From contig JBGSBR010000007.1 of NCBI GenBank assembly GCA_041730495.1, positions 1 through 64,000 of the forward strand: a DNA stretch of 64,000 bases. Reading direction: 5' to 3'. The DNA comes from JBGSBR01 sp041730495. GTDB lineage: Bacteria; Patescibacteriota; Microgenomatia; UBA1406; GWC2-37-13. The position numbers and the translations under genes were made by a program. Positions 49,010-58,124 of the stretch are shown piece by piece (position 1 is the stretch's first letter; each line of letters begins with the position of its first letter). The notes under the pieces are model-generated. The model saw nothing but the letters and a program-made list of their open reading frames with translations. It did not search any database and was not told the origin of the DNA.

Positions 49010-50212
49010 ATGAAACACATCGTCGTTGGCATTTCTTCTGGTATCGCCGCTTATAAAACACTTGATCTGGTAAAAGTCTTGCAAGCTGAGGGTCATGAGG
49101 TGAAAATCATCATGACACACAGTGCCTTGCAGATGATCAGTGTGGACGAAGTCAAAACGAAAACTGGCCTTACTCCTATCACTGAGCTGTATCCTGCAGA
49201 TTTTTCTTATCCTGAGATTTTGAAAAAGAAACGCGTCGAGCATATCGATATCGCGACTGAAGCTGATCTGTTCGTAATCTCTCCAGCCACAGCCAATCTC
49301 GTAGCAAAAATGGCTCACGGTATCGCTGATGACTTCCTCACAACAACACTCCTCGCTACGAATGCACCTGTGCTTGTCTGTCCCTCGATGAATACCACGA
49401 TGTGGTTTCATCCGACAGTACAGCAGAATCTCAAAACTCTTGAAAGCTATGGTTATATGATCATGCAACCGACTTCTGGTGATCTGGCTTGTGGTACAAG
49501 CGGAATCGGTCGATTACCAGAACCTGAAGATATTTTCACTGAAGTACAACACGCGTTAGATATACAAGAAACAATGAAAGATAAAACCGTACTTGTAACA
49601 GCAGGTGGAACAGTCGAACCAATTGATAACGTGAGATCTATTTCCAATCGCAGCTCAGGCAAGATGGGACTGGCAATAGCCGAAGTAGCTTATAGACAAG
49701 GTGCGAAAGTGATCTTAATACATGCACAAGACGTAGTAGCGACTTATCTACCGATTAAACAATATAGCTTCCAAACTGCTCAAGAGCTCTATGATCTGAT
49801 GGAACAATATGTACCTCAGGTCGATATCATCTTCCATACTGCAGCAGTGGCTGACTTTACAGTAGACAAACAAAACAGAAAGATTGAAAGTGATCAAGAG
49901 CTCACACTTGAACTTAAACCAACGGCTAAAATTATCAATCAGATCAAAAAATGGAATCTTGAAGCTATGCTTATCGGCTTCAAAGCTGTCGATGGCATCA
50001 CTGAAGGAAATCTCGAAAAAGCCAAAGATAAAATGAAAACTGCCAACGCAGATCTGATGGTTATAAATGACATCAGTCGTACAGATATCGGATTTGGGGC
50101 TGATGATAATGAAGTGCAAATTTTGAAAAAAGATGGCACGCTTGAAAAAATTGCTAAAACTCCAAAAAAACAGCTTGCTGCTCAGCTGCTTCTGATAACT
50201 TCAGTGATATAA
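49010..50212 (+). CDS. coaBC: CoaBC bifunctional phosphopantothenoylcysteine synthase/decarboxylase
   Basis: A 400-residue two-domain enzyme of coenzyme A synthesis. CoaC (about 1-185): GISSGIAAYKTLDLVK, SPATANLVAKMAHGIADDFLTTTLLAT, CPSMNTTMWFHP, QPTSGDLACGTSGIGRL (flexible lid with the catalytic Cys). CoaB (about 190-400): VLVTAGGTVEPIDNVRSISNRSSGKMG, FHTAAVADF, ELKPTAKII, LIGFKAV, LMVINDIS. Its presence indicates at least part of CoA synthesis. Preceded by structured element C. Confidence 0.96.
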   Translation: MKHIVVGISSGIAAYKTLDLVKVLQAEGHEVKIIMTHSALQMISVDEVKTKTGLTPITELYPADFSYPEILKKKRVEHIDIATEADLFVISPATANLVAKMAHGIADDFLTTTLLATNAPVLVCPSMNTTMWFHPTVQQNLKTLESYGYMIMQPTSGDLACGTSGIGRLPEPEDIFTEVQHALDIQETMKDKTVLVTAGGTVEPIDNVRSISNRSSGKMGLAIAEVAYRQGAKVILIHAQDVVATYLPIKQYSFQTAQELYDLMEQYVPQVDIIFHTAAVADFTVDKQNRKIESDQELTLELKPTAKIINQIKKWNLEAMLIGFKAVDGITEGNLEKAKDKMKTANADLMVINDISRTDIGFGADDNEVQILKKDGTLEKIAKTPKKQLAAQLLLITSVI

Positions 50213-50221
50213 TAGAGCTAC

Positions 50222-51466
50222 ATGAAAACCCTCAGATACTACGTCAAGACATTTGGCTGCCAACAAAACAAAGCAGACTCAGAACGCGTCTCACAAGCTT
50301 TTGAAGGTCGGGGCATGAAACCTGCTCGAGGATACGTCGATAGCAACTACGTCATCATTAATACGTGCATGGTCCGTGAGAATGCTGAGAACCGCGTGTA
50401 TGGATTGATTGAGAATCTCGCAAAACTTAAAGAAGAAAAACTTGCTAAAGGCGAAACATTCAAGATTATCGTCACTGGCTGCATGGTCGGTGTCGCTTTC
50501 CGTGATAAATCTGGTAAATACATGGAAAAAATTCGTCGAGTGATGCCTGAGGTTGATGAGTTCATGCCGATTGAAGAAGTAGGTTTCGATCACGCACCAC
50601 TCCGATACGACAAAGAAAATGCCTGGGTACCGATCTCAAATGGCTGTAACAACTTTTGTACCTTTTGTATCGTCCCATTCACTCGTGGTCGTGAAATCAG
50701 CCGACCTTACGACGACATCATCGAAGAATGTAAAACACTCAAAGCTAAACGCTATAAAACAGTGACTTTGCTGGGACAAAACGTAAACTCATATGGAGCA
50801 GATCTGATAATCGGTGAGCAGAATATACATGTGATGCGAGATATTGATACTACCTATTTCAAAGATACTGCAACAGATACCAAAACTACTGCAGCTACAC
50901 TTTCGACATTGAGAACAACGTTGACGTACAATGGTAGAGCTGTTGAGCCAGTCTATGTGAAACATTTGGGGCGACAACGAATCCCCACGCTCTTCCCGTA
51001 TCTCCTTGAAGATGTAGCTCGAATGGATTTCGAAAAAGTCGACTTCGTCTCATCGAATCCTTGGGATTTCTCAGATGAACTGATCGATGTAATCTCTCGT
51101 TATCCGAATATTACTCGAACTATTCATCTCCCGATCCAATCTGGCGATAACGCTGTCCTGAAACGCATGAATCGCTGGTACACCCGTGAAGAATATATGA
51201 ACTTAATCGATAAGATGCGCAGCAAAGTGCCTGACATAAAATTTACGACAGATATTATCGTCGGCTTTTGTGACGAATCAGATGAAGAGTTTAAGAATAC
51301 AAAAGATCTAGCAGAGCAGGTGGGCTTTGACCGCGCTTTCATCAGTATCTACTCTCAACGCCCGATGACTGCAGCTACCAAGGTTTTCATAGATTCAGTG
51401 CCACATCCAATCAAAAAACAGCGATGGCTTGATCTTGAAAGCATGATTAATCATCAGTACCACTAA
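50222..51466 (+). CDS. miaB: MiaB-like methylthiotransferase lacking TRAM, with insertion
   Basis: A radical-SAM enzyme installing 2-methylthio on i6A37 of tRNA (or a related methylthiotransferase). N-terminal 4Fe-4S Cys C13 (TFGCQQNKADSERV), C49 and C87; radical-SAM CxxxCxxC at C142/C146/C149 (GCNNFCTFC), followed by VPFTRGREISR. Between LLGQNVNSYG and LFPYLLEDVARM there is a ~60-residue insertion (about 193-257), rich in Thr and not seen in E. coli MiaB. The chain stops at residue 414 right after the radical-SAM barrel, so the C-terminal TRAM tRNA-binding domain is missing. Confidence 0.87.
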   Translation: MKTLRYYVKTFGCQQNKADSERVSQAFEGRGMKPARGYVDSNYVIINTCMVRENAENRVYGLIENLAKLKEEKLAKGETFKIIVTGCMVGVAFRDKSGKYMEKIRRVMPEVDEFMPIEEVGFDHAPLRYDKENAWVPISNGCNNFCTFCIVPFTRGREISRPYDDIIEECKTLKAKRYKTVTLLGQNVNSYGADLIIGEQNIHVMRDIDTTYFKDTATDTKTTAATLSTLRTTLTYNGRAVEPVYVKHLGRQRIPTLFPYLLEDVARMDFEKVDFVSSNPWDFSDELIDVISRYPNITRTIHLPIQSGDNAVLKRMNRWYTREEYMNLIDKMRSKVPDIKFTTDIIVGFCDESDEEFKNTKDLAEQVGFDRAFISIYSQRPMTAATKVFIDSVPHPIKKQRWLDLESMINHQYH

Positions 51467-51484
51467 CTAATGGAACAGTATCAA

Positions 51485-51573
51485 AAATAAACGAGCGAAG
51501 ATATCTTTTTTGTGCTCGCTTGGCGCGTTTGGCCACTGCGAGCCAGCAACAAAACGATATCGAGTGAGTATTT
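51485..51573. terminator. Long hairpin between convergent genes
   Basis: AAATA/TATTT, GATATC (51500-51505) with GATATC (51556-51561), T/A-rich middle, and GCTCGC (51514-51519) with GCGAGC (51538-51543) form one long stem with a TGGC/GCCA tip. It fills the gap between miaB and the minus-strand IMPase gene and probably ends transcription from both sides. Confidence 0.6.
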
Positions 51574-51585
51574 GTTTTTGATCGA

Positions 51586-52392
51586 TTAAACGGATTTAAC
51601 TTGAGTGAGTGCTTTCATCACCTCTTCTTTATATGAAGCGTGCGACGCGATATAGTAGTACTTTTTATTTACATCTTCAAAATCAAAGACTAACTCATTC
51701 CCCTCCCAATCATACATCACTCCACCTGCCTCAGTCACTATGACAGCGGCTGCTGCAATATCCCAAAGTCTCATGTAAAGGTACAAAGCTACACCGAACA
51801 AATTATCCGCCACATGACAGATATCAAGTGCGCCTGCTCCCAGACTACGCATGCCACGTGCACTTGATTGAAGCGTCATCACAGCTTTCACTAAATCATC
51901 ATCTTCAAATAAATAGGTTCCTAGGAATTTCTCAGATAATGGCGCATCAGTGACAGTAAGTTTCATATCATCGCCATCGACTCGTTTGTAAGCTCCTTTA
52001 CCTTTTTCAGCATAGAAAAATGTTCGTGAGATCGGATGATACACCACACCAGCAGTCAAGACTTCGTCGACGGCATAGCCGATTGATACACAGTAATAAT
52101 CCAATCCTGTAGCGAAGTTTGATGTGCCATCAATTGGATCAATGATAAACGTATGTTTGCCTTTTTTGACCAACTGTTCTTCGCCAATAAATCCGATCTC
52201 TTCTTCCGGCACACCATCTTCAATCAACGCTTTCGTCAAAATATCAACGATTATCCGTTGAGATTCTACATCAGCGACAGTAACAATATCTTGATGATCG
52301 ACTTTGAGTTTAGTTTGAATATCGTCTGTGCGAAAGTATGTTAATGAGTTTTTCCCTGCTTCTTCTGCAGCTTTGAGCATGTGTTTGATCAT
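51586..52392 (-). CDS. Inositol monophosphatase family protein, paralogue 1
   Basis: A 268-residue Mg-dependent sugar/inositol/nucleotide phosphatase. The metal site is visible as GFIGEE (first Glu), IDPIDGTSNFATG and WDIAAAAVIVTEAGG. It could act on inositol-1-phosphate, fructose-1,6-bisphosphate or 3'-phosphoadenosine 5'-phosphate (CysQ-like); the sequence does not decide. It overlaps paralogue 2 by 4 bp and shares its motifs, so the pair arose by tandem duplication. Confidence 0.9.
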   Translation of the reverse strand: MIKHMLKAAEEAGKNSLTYFRTDDIQTKLKVDHQDIVTVADVESQRIIVDILTKALIEDGVPEEEIGFIGEEQLVKKGKHTFIIDPIDGTSNFATGLDYYCVSIGYAVDEVLTAGVVYHPISRTFFYAEKGKGAYKRVDGDDMKLTVTDAPLSEKFLGTYLFEDDDLVKAVMTLQSSARGMRSLGAGALDICHVADNLFGVALYLYMRLWDIAAAAVIVTEAGGVMYDWEGNELVFDFEDVNKKYYYIASHASYKEEVMKALTQVKSV

Positions 52393-53183
52393 GAGTTTAA
52401 GATTTCAAGTAATAATGTTTTATTGTCAGGATGACAAACGAGAGTATTGTATTTTTGTTCAGGATTGCTAAATTGATATACAATTTCATTTCCTTTCCAA
52501 TCACACATCACACCACCAGCCTCTCTAACAATGCTTTGCCAAGCAGCTATATCCCAGATCGATGTCGATCCGTAAAGCTCAACTGTAGCCACGTTATCGA
52601 CCAGACCGGCATAACTACATGTGCCTACAAGTACTCCTCGCACATATGGGAGTGGTTTGAAAAGATTGGCACCAAACTCTGTATAGTATGCATTATTCAT
52701 ATATGTCACCATCATTCCTTCTTCAAGTTTTTTAGGAAGTACTGCCAGCTTAATTACTTCTCCATTTCGTTTTCTGTAAGCTCCTTTGCCTTTTTCTGCA
52801 TAATACAATATCTCAAGCATCGGACAATACGCTACTCCTGCTATGACCTCACCGTCTTTAACAAGGGCAATTAATACTTCGACTTCTTCTGAACCGGAGG
52901 CGAAATTAGATGTGCCATCGAGTGGATCAATGATAAACGTGTAAGTACCTGGTTGCATAAGACCTTCTTCACCGATAAAACCAATATCGTCTGGTTTATA
53001 GCCTTTTGCCAAGAGCTGAGAAGTTATATATTCTTTGATCACTTTTTGCGAAGCATCATCTGCTTCAGTGACAATATTCTGATGTGACGTCTTGGATCTG
53101 ATATGGAGATTTTTACGAAAATAGGTTTTTAGGACTTTACCACCTTCAAGTGCAGCCTCAATCATGATATCTAACATATTCAT
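52389..53183 (-). CDS. Inositol monophosphatase family protein, paralogue 2
   Basis: A 264-residue protein with the same layout as its neighbour: GFIGEEGLM, IDPLDGTSNFASG, and WDIAAWQSIVREAGG. It has a less usual VEVLIALVKDGEVIAGVAYCP strand pair. Two adjacent, diverged copies suggest different substrates. Divergent from rfbB. Confidence 0.9.
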   Translation of the reverse strand: MNMLDIMIEAALEGGKVLKTYFRKNLHIRSKTSHQNIVTEADDASQKVIKEYITSQLLAKGYKPDDIGFIGEEGLMQPGTYTFIIDPLDGTSNFASGSEEVEVLIALVKDGEVIAGVAYCPMLEILYYAEKGKGAYRKRNGEVIKLAVLPKKLEEGMMVTYMNNAYYTEFGANLFKPLPYVRGVLVGTCSYAGLVDNVATVELYGSTSIWDIAAWQSIVREAGGVMCDWKGNEIVYQFSNPEQKYNTLVCHPDNKTLLLEILNS

Positions 53184-53201
53184 ATTATACTCGGTCTATG
53201 C

Positions 53202-53207
53202 TACAAT
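53202..53207 (+). promoter_or_regulatory. -10 box of the rfbB operon
   Basis: TACAAT lies 7 nt before the ATG at 53215, with TTCATA 17 bp upstream as a weak -35. It predicts a leaderless transcript and supports the internal ATG over an upstream one. Confidence 0.6.
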
Positions 53208-53214
53208 GAACCTC

Positions 53215-54225
53215 ATGAAACTATTAGTAACAGGCGGCGCAGGCTTCATCGGCTCAAATTTCGTGAGGTACTGGCTTGAAAATCACCCTACAGATCAGAT
53301 CATCAATTTCGACAAACTTACCTACGCTGGTAATCTCGAAAGTTTGACAGATATCGAACAAAATCCGAATCATACCTTTGTCAAAGGAGATATCTGTGAC
53401 AGAGCTGCAGTTGATGAAGTGATGAAAGATATCGATACCGTAGTCCATTTCGCAGCTGAAAGCCATGTCGATCGTTCGATCTCTGACGCTGCTCCGTTCA
53501 TCAAAACCAACGTCGAAGGCACATTTGTATTACTTGAATCTGCTGTAAAACATGGCAATAAACGTTTTCATCATATCTCGACCGATGAAGTTTTCGGATC
53601 TCTCCCACTTGATGCCAGTGTGAAATTTACTGATTCCACCCCTTATGATCCACGCAGTCCTTACTCAGCTTCCAAAGCCGGATCAGATCACTTGGTACGT
53701 GCTTATCATGAGACATATGGCTTACCAGTCACGATCTCGAACTGTTCGAATAACTTCGGACCATACATGTTTCCTGAAAAACTGATACCACTCGCAATCA
53801 CCAATCTCCTCGAAGGCAAAAAAGTCCCCGTTTATGGTGATGGATTGAATGTGCGTGATTGGCTTTATGTCGAAGATCACTGTCGAGCTGTTGATATGAT
53901 CTTGGAAAAAGGTCAGATCGGTAGGACATATCTGGTCGGTGGACTTACCGAAGACATACCCAACATCGAAGTCATCAAACGTATCTTGAAACTCATGGGT
54001 AAAGATGAATCTTCGATCGAGTATGTCAAAGACCGACCTGGGCATGATCGTCGTTATGCTATCGATTGGAGTACTATCCAAAAAGAGCTTGGTTGGTCAC
54101 CTAAATATAGTTTTGATCAAGCACTTGAAGCAACAGTCAAATGGTATACCGATAATCAAGATTGGTGGAAACACGTCAAATCCGGAGAATACGAAGCGTA
54201 TTACCAAAAACAATATTCTAAATAA
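53215..54225 (+). CDS. rfbB: dTDP-glucose 4,6-dehydratase
   Basis: A short-chain dehydrogenase (336 aa from ATG 53215) making dTDP-4-keto-6-deoxyglucose. LVTGGAGFIGSNFVRYWL NAD motif, DxV-HFAAESHVDRSI, HISTDEVFG with Thr-Asp-Glu, YSASKAGSDHLVRAY (YxxxK) and SNCSNNFGPYMFPEKLIPL. The longer upstream start at 53164 is rejected because the -10 box lies inside it. First gene of the deoxysugar pair. Confidence 0.95.
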   Translation: MKLLVTGGAGFIGSNFVRYWLENHPTDQIINFDKLTYAGNLESLTDIEQNPNHTFVKGDICDRAAVDEVMKDIDTVVHFAAESHVDRSISDAAPFIKTNVEGTFVLLESAVKHGNKRFHHISTDEVFGSLPLDASVKFTDSTPYDPRSPYSASKAGSDHLVRAYHETYGLPVTISNCSNNFGPYMFPEKLIPLAITNLLEGKKVPVYGDGLNVRDWLYVEDHCRAVDMILEKGQIGRTYLVGGLTEDIPNIEVIKRILKLMGKDESSIEYVKDRPGHDRRYAIDWSTIQKELGWSPKYSFDQALEATVKWYTDNQDWWKHVKSGEYEAYYQKQYSK

Positions 54226-54228
54226 GCA

Positions 54229-55056
54229 ATGCAAAAGATTGCGATCACTGGCGCTTCGGGACTCATAGGCTCTCGTGTAATTGAACTTCTCCAAGATACC
54301 GTCAGTTTCATACCACTTCGACAAACTGATATGGATGTGACTGATGAACAGTCTGTTGATAAAGCTCTCTCTGGACTTGATTATGACATATTGCTTCATT
54401 GTGCTGGATATACCAATGTTGAAGGTGCAGAAACCGAACGAGATCAAGCGTATAACCTGAATGTCACCGGAACCAAAAATATCTTAGCTACAATCGAAAA
54501 AAGTAAGAAAAAAATGATGTATATCTCCACCGACTTTGTGTTTGACGGTACGAATCCACCCTATGACGAGACAAGTACTCCAAATCCTCTCGGATACTAT
54601 GCTCAGACCAAATATGAAGGCGAAAAACTACTTACAGATAAAGCTATGATCGTACGCATCAGTTATCCGTATGGATACTCTCCTGCACCCAAGGCAGATT
54701 TTGCGCACAAGATTGCAGCATTAATCCAAGATGAAAAACCACTCCACATGATCCAAGACGCTATGATCACACCTACATATATTGATGATATTGTGTATGG
54801 ATTACAACATCTTTTCAACCATTTTTCACCAAGCATCTATCATCTGGTCGGATCTGAATCTATCTCACCATACGATTCAGGACGCATTATAGCTCGAGAG
54901 TTTGGATTATCGGAAAAGCTTGTGAAACCAACGACTTTCAAAGAATTTACTCAAGGCAAAGCACCTCGCCCACAATACTCAGAAATTGTTTCCAAAACAA
55001 ATGATTTTTACCCGATGAAGTCTTTTAGTGAAGGAATCATACAGCTATTTAGCTGA
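54229..55056 (+). CDS. dTDP-4-dehydrorhamnose reductase-like protein
   Basis: A 275-residue SDR protein of the RmlD type: ITGASGLIGSRVIELL, ADYTNVEGAE-like CAGYTNVEGAETERDQAYNLNVTG, STDFVFDGTNPPYDE, YAQTKYEGEKLL (YxxxK), VRISYPYGYS. It lies 3 bp after rfbB, so is translated from the same mRNA. rfbA and rfbC are not in this window, so the pathway is incomplete here and another NDP-deoxysugar is possible. Confidence 0.82.
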   Translation: MQKIAITGASGLIGSRVIELLQDTVSFIPLRQTDMDVTDEQSVDKALSGLDYDILLHCAGYTNVEGAETERDQAYNLNVTGTKNILATIEKSKKKMMYISTDFVFDGTNPPYDETSTPNPLGYYAQTKYEGEKLLTDKAMIVRISYPYGYSPAPKADFAHKIAALIQDEKPLHMIQDAMITPTYIDDIVYGLQHLFNHFSPSIYHLVGSESISPYDSGRIIAREFGLSEKLVKPTTFKEFTQGKAPRPQYSEIVSKTNDFYPMKSFSEGIIQLFS

Positions 55057-55071
55057 CTTCGTGAAACGCAG

Positions 55072-56703
55072 TTACTTATTTTTTAATGCTACTTCCAACG
55101 CATCTGTTGTTTTAGGTAGTACAGCACCCAGTTTCTTGAGCTCTCTATAGATCGCACTTTCTCTCTTGAGTATCTGCTCCACTGCTGGATTGACGCCAGT
55201 TATGTATACATATTTTTCTTTCTCATACAATATACCTATGATCTCATTGAGTGCTTCGATACCATCAAGATCCATAAAAGCAACTTCTCTCATGCGTAAA
55301 ATAACACTATGATAACTCGACAATGGCTCTTCAAAACGTGCGATATGAGCCTGACTATTCATATAGCCCAACACACCTCGAATCGAGTACACAAGTACAT
55401 GCTCTGATCCTTTCAGTTTATCTAACTCTTCATGGGATACATGTTTAGCTTGCTTGAACTGTGGACTATTCACCATAAGCTCATATTGGCCACGTGACAG
55501 ATCGTCTACAAATAATATCAATGAAACAGCTGTCCCAAAAAGAATACCAATGATTGGATCCTCATAAACAGTGATAAATGCCACGAGCATCGCCAATATA
55601 AATCCTTTTCTATCATATTTATAATAACGTGTGAAATGCTCTCTTTCGACCATACGGATTGCCACAAAGACTAGAATCGCCGCAATAACACTGAGAGGAA
55701 TAAATTTAAAGTACTGTAATAAAACTATTGAGATTAACGCAATGCTTACACTACTAATAATTGCCGACATATTGTGATTTGCTCCAGATTTCACATTTAA
55801 TGAAGTGCGAGCTAGAGCGGCAGTTGCTGGAATACCACCCATGAGTCCAGTCACGATATTGGCAAGTCCTAAACCAAACATCTCTTTTCGACGATTATAT
55901 TTAGTTTTTGTCATTCCATCTGCTATTTTGGCAGAGATCATTGTTTCAAGGATAGCAATAAGCGCTACAGTAAAAGCTGCAATGAAAAGTGATCTTTCAA
56001 ACTGAAAAGTCGGCATTATAAAAAGAGTCGCTTGAATATCACCAAACTTTGTTTGCAATGTATCTAAACTCAAAGGAATCATTTTATTAGTGGACAGATA
56101 TCCCAATAAGATTCCGATTGGTGTCAGAATTATAGCTCCAGGAATCTTGGGAATGAGTTTAGTCAATACGAACAATCCTATGAGGAAAATGAGGAAAATC
56201 GCCAGTGTAGGCATCGATGTGAGATACAGATGAGTCGCTGTTTCATATAAATTCGAAACGAATTTCTCATGCTTTTCTAAATTATTGATTCCAAGTGCAA
56301 AATTAGCTTGATTGAGAGCAATTATGAAAGCAACACCAAGAGTAAATCCATGGATAGTACTTGAAGGTACAAATACAAGATATCGCTCAAGCTTGAAAAA
56401 ATATGCCAACATTATGAAAACACCTGTCACAATAGCAAGAAGAGCTAAACTAGGTGCACCATGTGCTATAGCATAACTAGCGAGAATACCTGATAATGCT
56501 CCAGTCGGGCCTACTATATTGAATTTACTTCCGCCAAAGATAGCTGCAATTAATCCAGCCCAGATAGCTGTAATGATTCCGACAACAGGAGATGTTTGTG
56601 AAGCTACAGCCAATGAGACTGATAAGGGTATTGATACTAATGAAACTGTTAAACCGGCTTGCCAGTTAGATTTAATTCGATCAATCAAAAGTTTTAAATT
56701 CAT
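55072..56703 (-). CDS. SulP (SLC26) family anion transporter with STAS domain
   Basis: A 543-residue permease with 10-12 membrane helices: GLTVSLVSIPLSVSLAVASQTSPVVGIITAIWAGLIAAIFGGSKFNIVGPTGALSG (SulP signature region), TIHGFTLGVAFIIALNQ, GLANIVTGLMGGIPATAALARTSLNVKSG. The cytosolic STAS domain is at about 430-540 (VLVYSIRGVLGYMNS...VILRMREVAFMDLDGIEAL). Likely imports bicarbonate, sulfate or another anion. Monocistronic. Confidence 0.9.
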   Translation of the reverse strand: MNLKLLIDRIKSNWQAGLTVSLVSIPLSVSLAVASQTSPVVGIITAIWAGLIAAIFGGSKFNIVGPTGALSGILASYAIAHGAPSLALLAIVTGVFIMLAYFFKLERYLVFVPSSTIHGFTLGVAFIIALNQANFALGINNLEKHEKFVSNLYETATHLYLTSMPTLAIFLIFLIGLFVLTKLIPKIPGAIILTPIGILLGYLSTNKMIPLSLDTLQTKFGDIQATLFIMPTFQFERSLFIAAFTVALIAILETMISAKIADGMTKTKYNRRKEMFGLGLANIVTGLMGGIPATAALARTSLNVKSGANHNMSAIISSVSIALISIVLLQYFKFIPLSVIAAILVFVAIRMVEREHFTRYYKYDRKGFILAMLVAFITVYEDPIIGILFGTAVSLILFVDDLSRGQYELMVNSPQFKQAKHVSHEELDKLKGSEHVLVYSIRGVLGYMNSQAHIARFEEPLSSYHSVILRMREVAFMDLDGIEALNEIIGILYEKEKYVYITGVNPAVEQILKRESAIYRELKKLGAVLPKTTDALEVALKNK

Positions 56704-56714
56704 AGAATGAAATT

Positions 56715-56742
56715 ATTGTAGTCCTATCTTTACAAGAGTCAA
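56715..56742 (-). promoter_or_regulatory. Promoter of the SulP gene
   Basis: Minus strand: TTGACT -35 (56742-56737), a 16-bp spacer and TACAAT -10 (56720-56715). The ATG at 56703 follows 11 nt later. Confidence 0.7.
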
Positions 56743-56813
56743 GACATACTGAAAGCGAATGAGGTGTTTTGCTATATTGTTTTTTTCGCTTCTCTCTTAT
56801 ATCATGTAACCTT

Positions 56814-58115
56814 ATGACAATAACATTCATAGGACATGGATATGTAGGATTGGTCACCGCATGTGTATTTGCAGACTTCGGTAACAACGTCTATGTTATC
56901 GGTCGCACTCCTGAAAAAATAGAAAAACTTAAAAATGGAGATCCTCTCATCTATGAACCAGGCCTTCAAGAACTGTTGAAAAAAAACTTAGATGCCAATC
57001 GACTACATTTCACACGAGAATATGAAGAAGCTATCAGTAAATCTGACATCGTATTCATCGCAGTCGGTACTCCTCCTAAGCCTACAGGTGAAGCTGATCT
57101 ATCGACAGTGTTTGAGGTGGCCAAAGAAGTCGGTAAACATCTTAAAAAAGGTTTCACTGTAGTCTCATGTAAAAGTACAGTACCTGTTGGTACAAATCTC
57201 CAAGTTGAAAAAATACTCAATGAAACTAAACCAGAAGACGCAGAGTTTGCAGTCGCATCATGTCCAGAGTTCCTCCGTGAAGGTACTGGCATCTATGATA
57301 CGGTGCATCCTGATCGCGTTGTCATCGGTACAGAATCTCAAAAAGCCATTGATTTACTTCTAGAACTTCATAAGCCTTTACCTGGTGAAAGAGTACTTAC
57401 AGATCTAGCATCAGCTGAGATCATAAAATATGCATCAAACGCTATGCTTGCAACCAAGATCTCTTTTGCCAACTTGATCTCACTTTATGCTGAGAAATCT
57501 GGTGGTGATATCGAAACAATCATGGATGCAGTCGGATTTGATAATCGAATCGGCCGTAAATTCTTATATCCAGGTATCGGATATGGTGGTTCATGCTTCC
57601 CCAAAGATGTCAAAGCGCTTATCAGCACGGGTCACGATGTCGAAGTAAAAACAGATTTACTCGATGCTGTTGAAGATATAAACAGACTTGTACACGAGAA
57701 TTACACTCAAAAAGTACTTACAAACGTCAAAGGAAAAAAAATTGGTGTCTGGGGTCTGAGCTTCAAACCAAACACAGATGATATTCGATTTGCTCCATCA
57801 CTCACCATCATCAAAGCATTGCTTGAAAAAGGATATGAAGTCACTGCTTTTGATCCTGCGGGGATGGAAAATGTCAAAAAACAACTTGGAGATAAAATTA
57901 CCTATGTCGATAATATGTATGATGTTGTCAAAGATGCTGATGCACTGTGTATCTTCACCGAGTGGAATGAGTTTCGCCAAGCTGATCTTAAAAAAGTAAA
58001 AAACTTATTAAAAACCCCGCTTATCATCGATGGTCGAAATCTCTATGAACCATCTCAGATGCAAAAACTAGGCTTCCATTATATCTCAACCGGCAGACGT
58101 GCTGTCAAAGCATAA
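56814..58115 (+). CDS. ugd: UDP-glucose 6-dehydrogenase
   Basis: Oxidises UDP-glucose to UDP-glucuronate with two NAD (433 aa from ATG 56814). FIGHGYVGLVTACVFADFGN, FIAVGTPPKPTGEADLSTV, CPEFLREGTGIYDTVHPDRVVIG, the catalytic Cys in GIGYGGSCFPKDVKAL, and WGLSFKPNTDDIRFAPSL. It is followed after 9 bp by a UXS-like decarboxylase, giving a UDP-xylose route. Confidence 0.95.
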   Translation: MTITFIGHGYVGLVTACVFADFGNNVYVIGRTPEKIEKLKNGDPLIYEPGLQELLKKNLDANRLHFTREYEEAISKSDIVFIAVGTPPKPTGEADLSTVFEVAKEVGKHLKKGFTVVSCKSTVPVGTNLQVEKILNETKPEDAEFAVASCPEFLREGTGIYDTVHPDRVVIGTESQKAIDLLLELHKPLPGERVLTDLASAEIIKYASNAMLATKISFANLISLYAEKSGGDIETIMDAVGFDNRIGRKFLYPGIGYGGSCFPKDVKALISTGHDVEVKTDLLDAVEDINRLVHENYTQKVLTNVKGKKIGVWGLSFKPNTDDIRFAPSLTIIKALLEKGYEVTAFDPAGMENVKKQLGDKITYVDNMYDVVKDADALCIFTEWNEFRQADLKKVKNLLKTPLIIDGRNLYEPSQMQKLGFHYISTGRRAVKA

Positions 58116-58124
58116 TCCATATTT

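Noticed and set aside
51485..51573. Fourth copy of the structured hairpin family
   Set aside because: It lacks the CTCAGCTTG and GGCTG blocks. It is better explained as a bidirectional terminator between convergent genes.
53164..53214. Longer rfbB start
   Set aside because: The -10 box TACAAT at 53202 lies inside it, and the NAD-binding motif starts right after ATG 53215.
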